Shown here piece after piece: positions 15,410 through 22,918 of a stretch of 23,218 nt of DNA. A program made the translations under genes and the position numbers. The stretch spans positions 1-23,218 of the forward strand of contig URLU01000009.1 of NCBI GenBank assembly GCA_900548765.1, written 5' to 3'. The stretch comes from an uncultured Lachnobacterium sp. GTDB lineage: Bacteria > Bacillota > Clostridia > Lachnospirales > Lachnospiraceae. The notes under the pieces are model-generated. The model had not been told where the DNA came from. It was given only the letters and a program-made list of their open reading frames with translations, and did no database searches. Within the stretch, counting starts at the first letter, position 1, and every line of letters starts with the position of its first letter.

Positions 15410-16741
15410 ATGAAACTAAAAACATCGCAAACTATCCGAATCGGATTTGCATTTTTGTCTATCTGCGCCTTCTGGCAGATGTATAATAATGTAATTCCAC
15501 TTATGCTGACCAACACCTTTCACATGAATGAAACCATTACGGGCGCTATCATGGCAGCTGATAATGTGCTGGCACTTTTCCTTTTACCACTCTTTGGCGG
15601 ACTGTCGGACAAGTGTACCAGCAGGATGGGCAAGAGAAGACCCTACATATTATGTGGAACTGTTGCAGCAGTATTTCTTATGCTGCTTATTCCATTTTTG
15701 GATAACAGCTTCTTTGCAGATCCAAAGACATCCACAGAGGTTATTTTCGTATGTGTGCTGGGCTGCCTCCTAGTGGCCATGGGCACCTACAGGAGCCCTG
15801 CTGTGGCACTTATGCCGGATGTCACACCAAAGCCCCTTAGAAGTAAGGGCAATGCAGTCATCAACCTGATGGGAGCATTGGGCGGTATAGTATATCTAAT
15901 CGTTGCATCCCTTATGTACTCGGCTGACAGGACAAAGGATTTGGAACATGTCAACTACCTTCCACTTTTTATGGTGGTAGCAGGAATTATGGTTATTTCC
16001 CTCATTATAATAATGTTCACAGTCAACGAGGTAAAGCTTGGCAGGGAGATGCAGGAGTATGAGGCAGAGCATCCGGAAGAGAACCTTGAGGAAAAGGCAG
16101 AGGATGGAGGAACCAGGCTTCCGGAGGAGGTAAAGCGGAGCCTTGCGTTTTTGCTTTGTTCGATAGCTCTGTGGTTTATGGGCTACAATGCAGTTGATAC
16201 CTGGTTTACTACCTATGCAAACAAGATGTGGGGCATGAGCCTTGGACAGGCGGCCATGTGTCTTACAGTGGCAACCGGAGGGGCGGTACTCTCTTATATT
16301 CCGGTTGGACAGGTGGCAAGTAAAATAGGCAGGAGAAAGACAATCATGGCAGGCATTGTGGGGCTGGCAGCTACATTTGTTATCATATTTATACTGACAG
16401 TGGTTAGCAGCAGCTTTAACCCTGTGTTATATGTGGTATTTTTATTTGTAGGTCTCTCATGGGCTGCTATCAATGTAAACAGCCTGCCTATGGTTCTTGA
16501 GATGTGTAAGGGCGGCGAAGTAGGCAGATTCACTGGATATTACTATACATTCAGCATGACAGCCCAGATTGTGACACCTATCGCCGCAGGAACATTACTT
16601 AAAAAGGTAAGCTACACAACACTGTTTCCATATGCAGCAGCGTTTGTTGTGGCATCATTTGTCACAATGTGCTTTGTAAAGCATGGCGATAATAAAATAG
16701 AAGCAAAAAAGGGGCTTGAAGCCTTTGATGTGGAGGACTAA
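15410..16741 (+). CDS. MFS transporter, SLC45/sucrose-symporter-like
   Basis: GGAGG at 15400-15404 sets the start at ATG 15410; a TTG at 15398 overlaps that site. The 443-residue protein has about 12 membrane segments. The conserved loop between the second and third segments reads GGLSDKCTSRMGKRRP (residues 63-78), typical of the GPH/SLC45-like branch of MFS carriers that move sugars or glycosides with cations. A hydrophilic, Glu-rich central loop (about 208-243) separates the halves. It is followed after only 4 bases by the GDPD gene, so one transcript is likely. Context would allow glycerophosphodiester or glycoside import, but the sequence does not prove the substrate. Confidence 0.82.
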   Translation: MKLKTSQTIRIGFAFLSICAFWQMYNNVIPLMLTNTFHMNETITGAIMAADNVLALFLLPLFGGLSDKCTSRMGKRRPYILCGTVAAVFLMLLIPFLDNSFFADPKTSTEVIFVCVLGCLLVAMGTYRSPAVALMPDVTPKPLRSKGNAVINLMGALGGIVYLIVASLMYSADRTKDLEHVNYLPLFMVVAGIMVISLIIIMFTVNEVKLGREMQEYEAEHPEENLEEKAEDGGTRLPEEVKRSLAFLLCSIALWFMGYNAVDTWFTTYANKMWGMSLGQAAMCLTVATGGAVLSYIPVGQVASKIGRRKTIMAGIVGLAATFVIIFILTVVSSSFNPVLYVVFLFVGLSWAAINVNSLPMVLEMCKGGEVGRFTGYYYTFSMTAQIVTPIAAGTLLKKVSYTTLFPYAAAFVVASFVTMCFVKHGDNKIEAKKGLEAFDVED

Positions 16742-16745
16742 TGAT

Positions 16746-17504
16746 ATGAGCTTTGAGAATTTCAGAAAAAAAGACAGATGCCTGGTATGGGCACACAGAG
16801 GTGCAAGCGGCTACGCACCGGAAAATACACTGGAAGCCTTTAAAAAAGCTGTGGAAATGGGAGCAGACAGCGTGGAACTGGATGTACAGCTCACCAAGGA
16901 TGACCAGATGGTTGTTATTCATGACGAATTAATCGATAGAACCAGCGATGGCAGGGGCTGGGTTAAGGACATGACTCTCGAGGAACTTAGAAAATATAAT
17001 TACAACAAGACTCATCCTGAGTATGAGCATGCAGACATACCAACCCTAAGAGAAGTCTATGAGCTTTTAAAGCCCACAGGACTTACAATAAATGTGGAGC
17101 TTAAGACTGGAATTGTATTCTATGAGGAGCTTGAGAGAAAAGTCATAGAGCTGACTAAAGAGATGGGCATGGAGGATAAGGTGCTTTACTCTTCCTTTAA
17201 CCATTATACCTGTGTGAAGCTCCATGAGCTTAATCCAGAGGCATATGTGGGATTTTTGTATGCAGATGGACCAATCGACATGGCATCATACGCTAAAAAG
17301 CATGGAGCAGATGCTCTTCATCCTGCCCTTTACAACCTACAGTTTCCTGATTATATGCAGGATGCAGCAGCAAATGGGCTGGATGTAAATGTCTGGACTG
17401 TAAATGAGCCGGAGCACCTCGCCCTTGCCAGCCAGATGAGGGTAAATGCCATTATCACAAACTATCCGGACAGAGCTCTGGAGATAGCAGAAAAATATAA
17501 GTAA
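16746..17504 (+). CDS. Glycerophosphodiester phosphodiesterase
   Basis: This 252-residue protein has the GDPD TIM-barrel motifs AHRGASGYAPENT (His17, Arg18, Glu26, Asn27), VELDVQ (Glu44, Asp46), VVIHDE (His59) and NVELK (Glu118, Lys120). The closing segment VNVWTVNEPE contains Trp217. It would cleave glycerophosphodiesters to glycerol-3-phosphate and an alcohol, using a divalent metal. No signal peptide is present, so it is cytoplasmic. The start is ATG 16746, ten bases after GGAGG; a TTG at 16716 would lie inside the MFS gene. It is translationally close to the MFS gene (4-base gap) and to the lysophospholipase-like gene (14-base gap). Confidence 0.93.
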   Translation: MSFENFRKKDRCLVWAHRGASGYAPENTLEAFKKAVEMGADSVELDVQLTKDDQMVVIHDELIDRTSDGRGWVKDMTLEELRKYNYNKTHPEYEHADIPTLREVYELLKPTGLTINVELKTGIVFYEELERKVIELTKEMGMEDKVLYSSFNHYTCVKLHELNPEAYVGFLYADGPIDMASYAKKHGADALHPALYNLQFPDYMQDAAANGLDVNVWTVNEPEHLALASQMRVNAIITNYPDRALEIAEKYK

Positions 17505-17518
17505 TTTGGTGTAATAAT

Positions 17519-18496
17519 ATGTGTCAGACATGGAGGGAAAAAAACTTCCTTATTAATGAGGAAGACTTTGAGACTAAAATGCGAGAGACAGTTCTGCCCC
17601 TGCTTAAGGCAGATATCCGCGAGGAATATTTTACCAGCAGGGACGGGAGCAGAATACATACAGAGTATATGATTAATCCGGATGAAAAGGCAGCGATTGT
17701 CATATCCCATGGCTTCTGTGAGTTTGCAGGCAAATATCACGAGATGATGTACTATATGTATAAGTGTGGTTATTCGGTATTTTTTATTGACCACAGAGGA
17801 CATGGCTATTCTGACAAATGCGATGTGGATCCTGATATGGTCTATGTAAAGAGCTTTCAGGAATATGTGGATGATTTTGCAGATTTCATAGAGCATATTG
17901 CCAAAAAGCGGAGCAGGACAGGAAAACTCTATCTCTTTGCACACTCGATGGGGGGAGCTATTGCAGCAATGTATCTGGAACAGTTTCCGGATACATTTGA
18001 GAAGGCAGTCCTGTCATCGCCTATGATTGAGATGCGTTACGGCAGCTATTCCATGATTGCAGTCAGGGTGCTTATGCTTTTGTCTGTAGTATTACATTGG
18101 CAGAAAAAATACATGCCGGGACAGCATGGCTTTGACAATCTGAATGTATATGAGACCAGCAGTGCCATATCAAGGAGCAGATATGAGTATGCATTTGCTT
18201 TGCGGCAAAGTGACAGGCACTTTCAGACCTATGGCGGTTCTTATAGCTGGGGAAGGGCTGGCATGGCTGCGTCTGCATATATCAAAAAACACGCAGGAGA
18301 TATAAGGACGCCGATTCTTTTATTGCAGGCGGGCAATGATTCGCTGGTCAGGCCAGAGGCACAGGATTATTTTGTGAAACATACAGCTAATACAAGCTTT
18401 ATCAGATACGAGGACTCAAAGCATGAGATATTTAATGCCGGAGACGAGACGAGATACAAGTATTATGATGATGTATTTACTTTTTTTAATGCCTGA
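17519..18496 (+). CDS. Alpha/beta hydrolase, lysophospholipase (PldB)-like
   Basis: This 325-residue hydrolase shows an HGFCEF oxyanion-type segment (residues 64-69), DHRGHGYSD (91-99), a nucleophile motif AHSMGG with Ser143, Asp274 in AGNDSLV and His302 in SKHEIF. This fits the monoacylglycerol lipase/lysophospholipase branch, where the motif is usually GHSMGG; Ala replaces the first Gly here. It probably releases a fatty acid from lysophospholipid or monoacylglycerol in the cytoplasm. The product would suit the GDPD encoded 14 bases upstream (inference). The ribosome binding site before ATG 17519 is weak (GGTG), consistent with coupling to the upstream gene. Confidence 0.85.
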   Translation: MCQTWREKNFLINEEDFETKMRETVLPLLKADIREEYFTSRDGSRIHTEYMINPDEKAAIVISHGFCEFAGKYHEMMYYMYKCGYSVFFIDHRGHGYSDKCDVDPDMVYVKSFQEYVDDFADFIEHIAKKRSRTGKLYLFAHSMGGAIAAMYLEQFPDTFEKAVLSSPMIEMRYGSYSMIAVRVLMLLSVVLHWQKKYMPGQHGFDNLNVYETSSAISRSRYEYAFALRQSDRHFQTYGGSYSWGRAGMAASAYIKKHAGDIRTPILLLQAGNDSLVRPEAQDYFVKHTANTSFIRYEDSKHEIFNAGDETRYKYYDDVFTFFNA

Positions 18497-18580
18497 GTAT
18501 TCAGAGAAAACTGTCAGTGGCAGGCTCTGTATATGCGCATGCAGGTGTGATTAGATTATATAGTGAGGGAAAGAAATAGT

Positions 18581-19642
18581 ATGAAGAAGATATTAAAGTA
18601 TATTGGAATAGTTGTTGCAGTTATTGTGATTGCAGCAGTAGTTGGTATAGGTATCCTGACAGTCACAGAGTACAAGCCGGATGATACAGAGGCTGTGGCA
18701 GTGACTGGTGAGAGCAGTGGGACGGTAAGTGAGGGAGATTCCTTGAGCATTCTGACCTGGAATATAGGTTATGGTGCTCTAGGTGCAAACGCAGACTTTT
18801 TCATGGATGGCGGAGAGCATGTGAGTACAGCCACAAAGGAACAGACAGAGGATAATATGGCAGCAATCAGCTCGCTCATAAGTGATACAGACCCTGATAT
18901 TGTCATGCTTCAGGAGGTGGATACAGACTCAAAGAGGTCTCATTATATCAATGAATCTGATTATCTGATGTCAGCCCTCACTGGCTATGAGAGCACATTT
19001 GCGTATAATTACAAGGTGCTTTATGTCCCATATCCACTGCCTACAATAGGAAAAGTAAACTGTGGAATAAATACCCTGAGCAAATTTGATGTGACAGAGT
19101 CTACAAGGATGTCCCTGCCATGTCCGTTTACTTACCCAATCAGAATCTGCAATCTGAAAAGATGTATTATGGTTGACAGAATACCACTTGAGGGCAGCGA
19201 CAAGGAGCTGGTTATTGTAAATCTTCATCTGGAGGCCTACGATTCCGGTGAGGGCAAGATAGCCCAGACAGCAATGCTCAAGGAAATACTTGAGACAGAG
19301 GCTGAAGCGGGTAATTATGTAATTGCAGGAGGAGATTTCAACCAGTCATTTTCAAATGTAGATACATCCGCATATCCGTTGGTGTCAGAGGATATGTGGC
19401 AGGCAGGGCAGATTGACGTGGATGAGTTTGATAATCTGACCTTTGTTACAGATAACAGTACACCTACCTGTCGTTCGCTGGATAAGCCATATGAAGGAGC
19501 AGACCCGGATAACTTCCAGTTTTACATGATTGATGGATTTATTGTGTCGGATAATATACAGGTGGATGAAGTTAGTACTATAGACACAAAGTTTGAAAAC
19601 ACTGACCATAATCCTATTCAGATGAAGTTTACTCTTAAGTGA
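18581..19642 (+). CDS. Membrane-anchored endonuclease/exonuclease/phosphatase (EEP) family protein
   Basis: This 353-residue protein begins with a single membrane anchor (residues 4-28) and continues as an outward-facing EEP domain. Catalytic signatures are LTWNIG (Asn61), LQEVD (Glu112), NLHLEAY (His216), GGDFNQ (Asp252, Asn254) and the terminal DHNPI (Asp342, His343). The fold cleaves phosphoesters in nucleic acids, inositol phosphates or sphingomyelin. Extracytoplasmic location argues against a DNA-repair role. ATG 18581 is chosen over GTG 18563 because GAGGGAAAG lies just upstream and the anchor starts cleanly. It follows the lysophospholipase gene by 84 bases; cotranscription is possible but not evident. 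Confidence 0.87.
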   Translation: MKKILKYIGIVVAVIVIAAVVGIGILTVTEYKPDDTEAVAVTGESSGTVSEGDSLSILTWNIGYGALGANADFFMDGGEHVSTATKEQTEDNMAAISSLISDTDPDIVMLQEVDTDSKRSHYINESDYLMSALTGYESTFAYNYKVLYVPYPLPTIGKVNCGINTLSKFDVTESTRMSLPCPFTYPIRICNLKRCIMVDRIPLEGSDKELVIVNLHLEAYDSGEGKIAQTAMLKEILETEAEAGNYVIAGGDFNQSFSNVDTSAYPLVSEDMWQAGQIDVDEFDNLTFVTDNSTPTCRSLDKPYEGADPDNFQFYMIDGFIVSDNIQVDEVSTIDTKFENTDHNPIQMKFTLK

Positions 19643-19783
19643 AAACTGCTAAAAAGTCAAGTGGAAAAATTGACAAAAGAACGGGCGTGATTTGTGACAA
19701 TTGCCTTATGGTTTTCGAATACTATATATTGTATAATATCTCTTGTTGACGAACTAAACTTAGTTATGAAAAGGGAGATGGAT

Positions 19784-19960
19784 ATGTCAGACGAGATTTT
19801 AGACGACGTAATGATCAAAGGAAGCTGTAAGGGAAAGGCGGATGCAATTGTTAATTGTCAGTGCAACATAGAGAGTGCACCTACAAGATGTGAGCAGGCA
19901 GAGCACTGTATGTTCTATTCTTATTATAAATGCAGTAAACAATGGAAGCGTCTGGCGTAG
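19784..19960 (+). CDS. 58-residue Cys-rich small protein
   Basis: ATG 19784 is supported by AAGGGAG (19771-19777) six bases upstream; longer in-frame starts (such as GTG 19694) lack such a site. The product has six cysteines (15, 25, 27, 36, 42, 50), an acidic first ten residues and a basic end (KQWKRLA). There is no signal peptide, so it should be cytoplasmic, where cysteines are more likely to bind metal than to form disulfides. I do not recognise the family. A TATAAT at 19732-19737 lies at a promoter-like distance but without a convincing -35. A strong terminator follows at 20001, so it is probably a small separate transcript. Confidence 0.65.
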   Translation: MSDEILDDVMIKGSCKGKADAIVNCQCNIESAPTRCEQAEHCMFYSYYKCSKQWKRLA

Positions 19961-20000
19961 GGGGCGCCAGTCGTATATATAGTATATTTTTAGGAGAGGG

Positions 20001-20043
20001 AAAGGCTCTTGCCTGACGACGGTGTCAGGGCAGGAGCCTTTTT
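20001..20043 (+). terminator. Intrinsic terminator of the Cys-rich protein gene
   Basis: AGGCTCTTGCCTGAC (20003-20017) pairs with GTCAGGGCAGGAGCCT (20024-20039) around loop GACGGT with one bulge, followed by TTTT. Confidence 0.88.
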
Positions 20044-20054
20044 GCCGTACCAAA

Positions 20055-20089
20055 GTATGCAATAAAAGCTGCCGGTGGCAGGTTTTATG
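20055..20089. repeat. Dispersed hairpin repeat, copy B
   Basis: The arms 20062-20073 and 20077-20088 pair with one mismatch around loop GGT. The sequence matches copy A at 8067-8100 apart from a few substitutions and one inserted A, and is also flanked by GTATGCA. Confidence 0.65.
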
Positions 20090-20115
20090 TTTTCTAAGGT
20101 CATTTATAAAAATGT

Positions 20116-20144
20116 GTGACATGTAAAAAGTCAGATGATATAGT
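20116..20144 (+). promoter_or_regulatory. Putative promoter of the YfcE-like gene
   Basis: GTGACA (20116-20121), a 17-base spacer and TATAGT (20139-20144) end 30 bases before the start codon. Confidence 0.5.
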
Positions 20145-20174
20145 ATAAGAAATAAAGAAAGCGGGGATGAGCAT

Positions 20175-20663
20175 ATGAAAAAATTACTGGTTCTCAGTGA
20201 TTCGCACGGAAATATAGATAATATGGTATTTGCAGTAAAGAAAACTGCTCCGGATATGATAATTCATCTGGGAGACTGCTGGTCAGACGCTGTGGGACTG
20301 GCAGAGGAGTTCCCCGAGATACCCATGGCGCATGTTCCCGGCAACTGTGACTTTTCCATGGAGGAGACAGAAAAAATTCTTGAGATAGAGGGGCAGAGGA
20401 TTCTTATCTGCCATGGACATACATATAATGTAAAGTCCAATTACCTGACCCTTGAGTATGCAGCCCATGAGAAAAATGTAACAATAGCTCTGTTTGGCCA
20501 TACCCACAAAGTATTTTATGATAAGCACAACGGACTGCTTCTTATGAATCCGGGCAGCATTGGGGCACCGGGCTGGGGGACACCACCATCGTATGGGATT
20601 CTGGAGCTGGATGAAGAACAAGGCATAGTAGACATGAATATATTATATATTGAAAAAAATTGA
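20175..20663 (+). CDS. YfcE/MJ0936-type metallophosphoesterase
   Basis: This 162-residue protein is a compact calcineurin-like phosphodiesterase. The metal ligands appear in order: SDSHGN (Asp9, His11), HLGDC (Asp34), PGNCD (Asn57), CHGH (His80) and GHTH (His109, His111). NPGSIGAPGWG near residues 125-135 is typical of the YfcE subgroup. Such enzymes hydrolyse phosphodiesters in vitro; the natural substrate is not established. ATG 20175 follows a GGGGATGAG site. The gene ends inside the -35 element of the next promoter. Confidence 0.9.
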   Translation: MKKLLVLSDSHGNIDNMVFAVKKTAPDMIIHLGDCWSDAVGLAEEFPEIPMAHVPGNCDFSMEETEKILEIEGQRILICHGHTYNVKSNYLTLEYAAHEKNVTIALFGHTHKVFYDKHNGLLLMNPGSIGAPGWGTPPSYGILELDEEQGIVDMNILYIEKN

Positions 20664-20689
20664 CTAAACTCCTGACATCGCTGTATAAT
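20660..20689 (+). promoter_or_regulatory. Aspartate kinase promoter
   Basis: TTGACT (20660-20665), an 18-base spacer and perfect TATAAT (20684-20689) give one of the best promoters in the window. The -35 overlaps the stop codon of the YfcE-like gene. The leader would be only about 28 bases, too short for a lysine riboswitch. Confidence 0.8.
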
Positions 20690-20723
20690 ACAGCAGTATA
20701 TAAAAATGAGGAGCGGAAGAAAA

Positions 20724-22043
20724 ATGGTAAAGGTTGTTAAGTTTGGTGGAAGCTCTTTAGCCAGCGCAGAACAGTTTGCTAAAGTTGGAAAAATAATAAG
20801 AGCTGATGAGACTCGTAAGTATGTTGTGCCTAGTGCACCGGGAAAGAGAAATCCTAAGGATACAAAGGTTACAGATATGTTGTATGCCTGCTATGCCCTT
20901 GCAGAGGCAGATAAGGATTTTAGAATTGCTCTTATGAAAATCAAAGATCGTTATGATTCAATCATCAATGGTCTTCATTTAAAGCTTTCTCTGGATGATG
21001 AATTTAAGACCATCACAGAGAACTTCAAGGCGCATGCAGGCACTGATTATGCAGCAAGCCGTGGAGAATATTTAAACGGAATCATCATGGCGAATTATCT
21101 GGGCTATGAATTTATAGATTCTGCAACAGTCATCTTTTTCGACGAAGAGGGAGAGTTTGACGCAGACAAGACTAATAAGGTACTTTCAAAGAAGCTTGAG
21201 TCAGCAGAGAAGGCAGTTATACCTGGCTTCTATGGAGCAATGCCAGATGGTAAGGTAAAGACCTTCTCAAGAGGCGGAAGTGATATAACAGGCTCTATCG
21301 TGGCAAAGGCATGCAGAGCCAGCATGTATGAGAACTGGACAGACGTTTCAGGCTGTCTTGTTGCAGACCCACGAGTAATCAAGGATCCACAGCCAATCAA
21401 GGTTGTAACCTACAGAGAGCTCAGAGAGCTTTCCTACATGGGAGCATCAGTGCTTCACGAGGAGGCTATTTTCCCAGTACGTACCTCAGGTATTCCAATC
21501 AATATCAAGAATACAAACGCACCGGAGGACCCGGGTACATTGATTGTTGAGAGTACATGCCAGAAGCCTGACTTTACTATTACAGGTATCGCAGGCAAGA
21601 AGGGCTTTGTGGCAGTAAATATCGATAAGGACAGGATGAACAGTGAGGTAGGCTTCTGCCGTAAGTGCCTGCAGGCCTTTGAGGAGAATGGTATCTCAAT
21701 TGAGCATATGCCTTCTGGAATCGATACAATGACTGTATTCGTACATCAGGCAGAGTTTGAAGGCAAGGAGCAGCAGGTAATCAGCTCAATCAGACGTCTG
21801 GCAGACCCGGACATCATTGATTTGGATTCAGACCTGGCACTTATCGCAGTGGTAGGACGAGGAATGCGCCAGAACCGTGGTACAGCAGGCAGAATCTTCT
21901 CTGCACTCGCTCATGCCAATATCAATGTCAGAATGATTGACCAGGGTTCATCAGAGCTCAATATCATCATTGGTGTCAGCAATGATGACTTTGAAAAGGC
22001 TATTTCAGCAATTTACGATATTTTTGTTGAGACAAGACTTTAA
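20724..22043 (+). CDS. lysC: Aspartate kinase with tandem C-terminal ACT domains
   Basis: This 439-residue enzyme phosphorylates L-aspartate with ATP, the first step towards lysine, diaminopimelate, threonine and methionine. Motifs are KFGGSS (residues 6-11), SAPGKR (37-42), SRGGSDITGS (182-191) and WTDVSG (205-210). Two ACT domains (about 297-360 and 371-436) would bind the feedback inhibitor. ATG 20724 matches the family N-terminus; an ATG at 20706 in frame lies before the AGGAG site. It is followed by dipicolinate synthase genes, recalling the Bacillus layout in which spoVF lies beside asd and dapG. It therefore probably also feeds dipicolinate synthesis through dihydrodipicolinate. The paralogue symbol (lysC or dapG) is uncertain. 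Confidence 0.93.
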   Translation: MVKVVKFGGSSLASAEQFAKVGKIIRADETRKYVVPSAPGKRNPKDTKVTDMLYACYALAEADKDFRIALMKIKDRYDSIINGLHLKLSLDDEFKTITENFKAHAGTDYAASRGEYLNGIIMANYLGYEFIDSATVIFFDEEGEFDADKTNKVLSKKLESAEKAVIPGFYGAMPDGKVKTFSRGGSDITGSIVAKACRASMYENWTDVSGCLVADPRVIKDPQPIKVVTYRELRELSYMGASVLHEEAIFPVRTSGIPINIKNTNAPEDPGTLIVESTCQKPDFTITGIAGKKGFVAVNIDKDRMNSEVGFCRKCLQAFEENGISIEHMPSGIDTMTVFVHQAEFEGKEQQVISSIRRLADPDIIDLDSDLALIAVVGRGMRQNRGTAGRIFSALAHANINVRMIDQGSSELNIIIGVSNDDFEKAISAIYDIFVETRL

Positions 22044-22056
22044 TAAGTGGCAACAT

Positions 22057-22096
22057 ATACTCTCTTTCATAAAATATATGGAAGGGAGTATTTTTT
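22057..22096 (+). terminator. Terminator hairpin that buries the dpaA ribosome binding site
   Basis: A 15-bp stem, with two G-T pairs and the rest Watson-Crick (22057-22071 with 22077-22091, loop AAATA), is followed by six T. The right arm includes AAGGGAG (22082-22088), which is the ribosome binding site of dpaA eight bases before ATG 22097. Transcripts coming through from the kinase gene would either end here or have this site paired. Confidence 0.8.
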
Positions 22097-22918
22097 ATGG
22101 GCAATAATACAATTATCTATGTTACAGATGACAGACAAAGATATCTGGCTCACTTCCTTCGCGGAAAAAAGAGACAGATAGAAAAGCTTGAGGACATTAA
22201 TATGGCAGAGGTTGGCAGGGTGATTTTACCCACCCCTTTTACCAGACTCAGATTAAATCAAAACGAGTACGAGCAGATGAAATATGAGCTGTCCAAGTAT
22301 CAGCCGAAAATATACGGCGGGGTATTTCCGAAGGATTGGAATGTGCCGAAAACTCTTGATTTTATGCAGGATGAGACTGTGGTTATGGAAAATGCCAGAA
22401 TTACAGCTGAGGCAGTGGTCAGTGAAATAATAGCCAACAGCATATATGGGATAAAGAACGAAAAAATCCTTGTAACAGGCTTTGGTAAATGCGGGAAAGA
22501 GACTGCCAGACTCCTGCATGCCATGGGGGCAAAGGTTACAGTGCTTGCCAGAAGCAGGGGAGCGCGCATTGATGCAAAGGAGATGGGGCTTAATGCGGTT
22601 GATTTTTCCTATGGACCTGACGAAGCCTATGGCACCAGAGTGCTTATAAACACAGTTCCTGCAAGGGTTGTGACCAAAAAACTCATAGATGAACTGGCGG
22701 ATGACAGTCTGATAATTGACATAGCATCGGGGAACGGAGGCTGCGATAAGCAGGCGGCAGAAAACAGGCAGATTAAGCTCATACATGCATTGGGACTGCC
22801 GGGGAGATACACGCCTAAAACAAGTGCAAAGGTATTGTATGACTGCATAGTAAGAAATTCACCTTCACAGATTGGTCAAAAGGAGGGGAACCCATGGATT
22901 TATCTTCTTACACCATAG
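22097..22918 (+). CDS. dpaA: Dipicolinate synthase subunit A
   Basis: This 273-residue protein matches the SpoVFA/DpaA family: an N-terminal domain with the ILPTPFTR segment and ENARITAEAVVSE (98-110), then a Rossmann domain with VTGFGKCGKETARLL (126-140), a VINTVPA-like strand and an IDIASGNGGCD segment. With subunit B it oxidises dihydrodipicolinate (or its hydrated form) to dipicolinic acid with NAD(P). In spore-formers this happens in the mother cell, and dipicolinate is stored in the spore core. Its start codon follows a hairpin that covers its ribosome binding site. It overlaps dpaB by 25 bases. Confidence 0.93.
   Translation: MGNNTIIYVTDDRQRYLAHFLRGKKRQIEKLEDINMAEVGRVILPTPFTRLRLNQNEYEQMKYELSKYQPKIYGGVFPKDWNVPKTLDFMQDETVVMENARITAEAVVSEIIANSIYGIKNEKILVTGFGKCGKETARLLHAMGAKVTVLARSRGARIDAKEMGLNAVDFSYGPDEAYGTRVLINTVPARVVTKKLIDELADDSLIIDIASGNGGCDKQAAENRQIKLIHALGLPGRYTPKTSAKVLYDCIVRNSPSQIGQKEGNPWIYLLTP

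Noticed and set aside
17462..17944. 160-codon open frame on the minus strand
   Set aside because: It is antisense to the GDPD end and the lysophospholipase gene, whose motifs are clear; it has no family features.
18501..18550. Third copy of the dispersed hairpin repeat
   Set aside because: Only the CTGTCAGTGGCAG core is similar and the arms do not pair well, so it was not annotated as a copy.
20690..20723. Lysine riboswitch before aspartate kinase
   Set aside because: The leader from the TATAAT box to the start codon is about 28 bases, far too short for that RNA.
22052..22076. Complete SigK or SigE promoter before dpaA
   Set aside because: Only the -10-like CATAAAATA is good; no -35 motif lies at the right distance, so it is reported as part of a hypothesis rather than as a promoter feature.
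22253..22786. 177-codon open frame on the minus strand
   Set aside because: It is antisense to dpaA, which carries clear family motifs; the open frame is a by-product of the coding strand.
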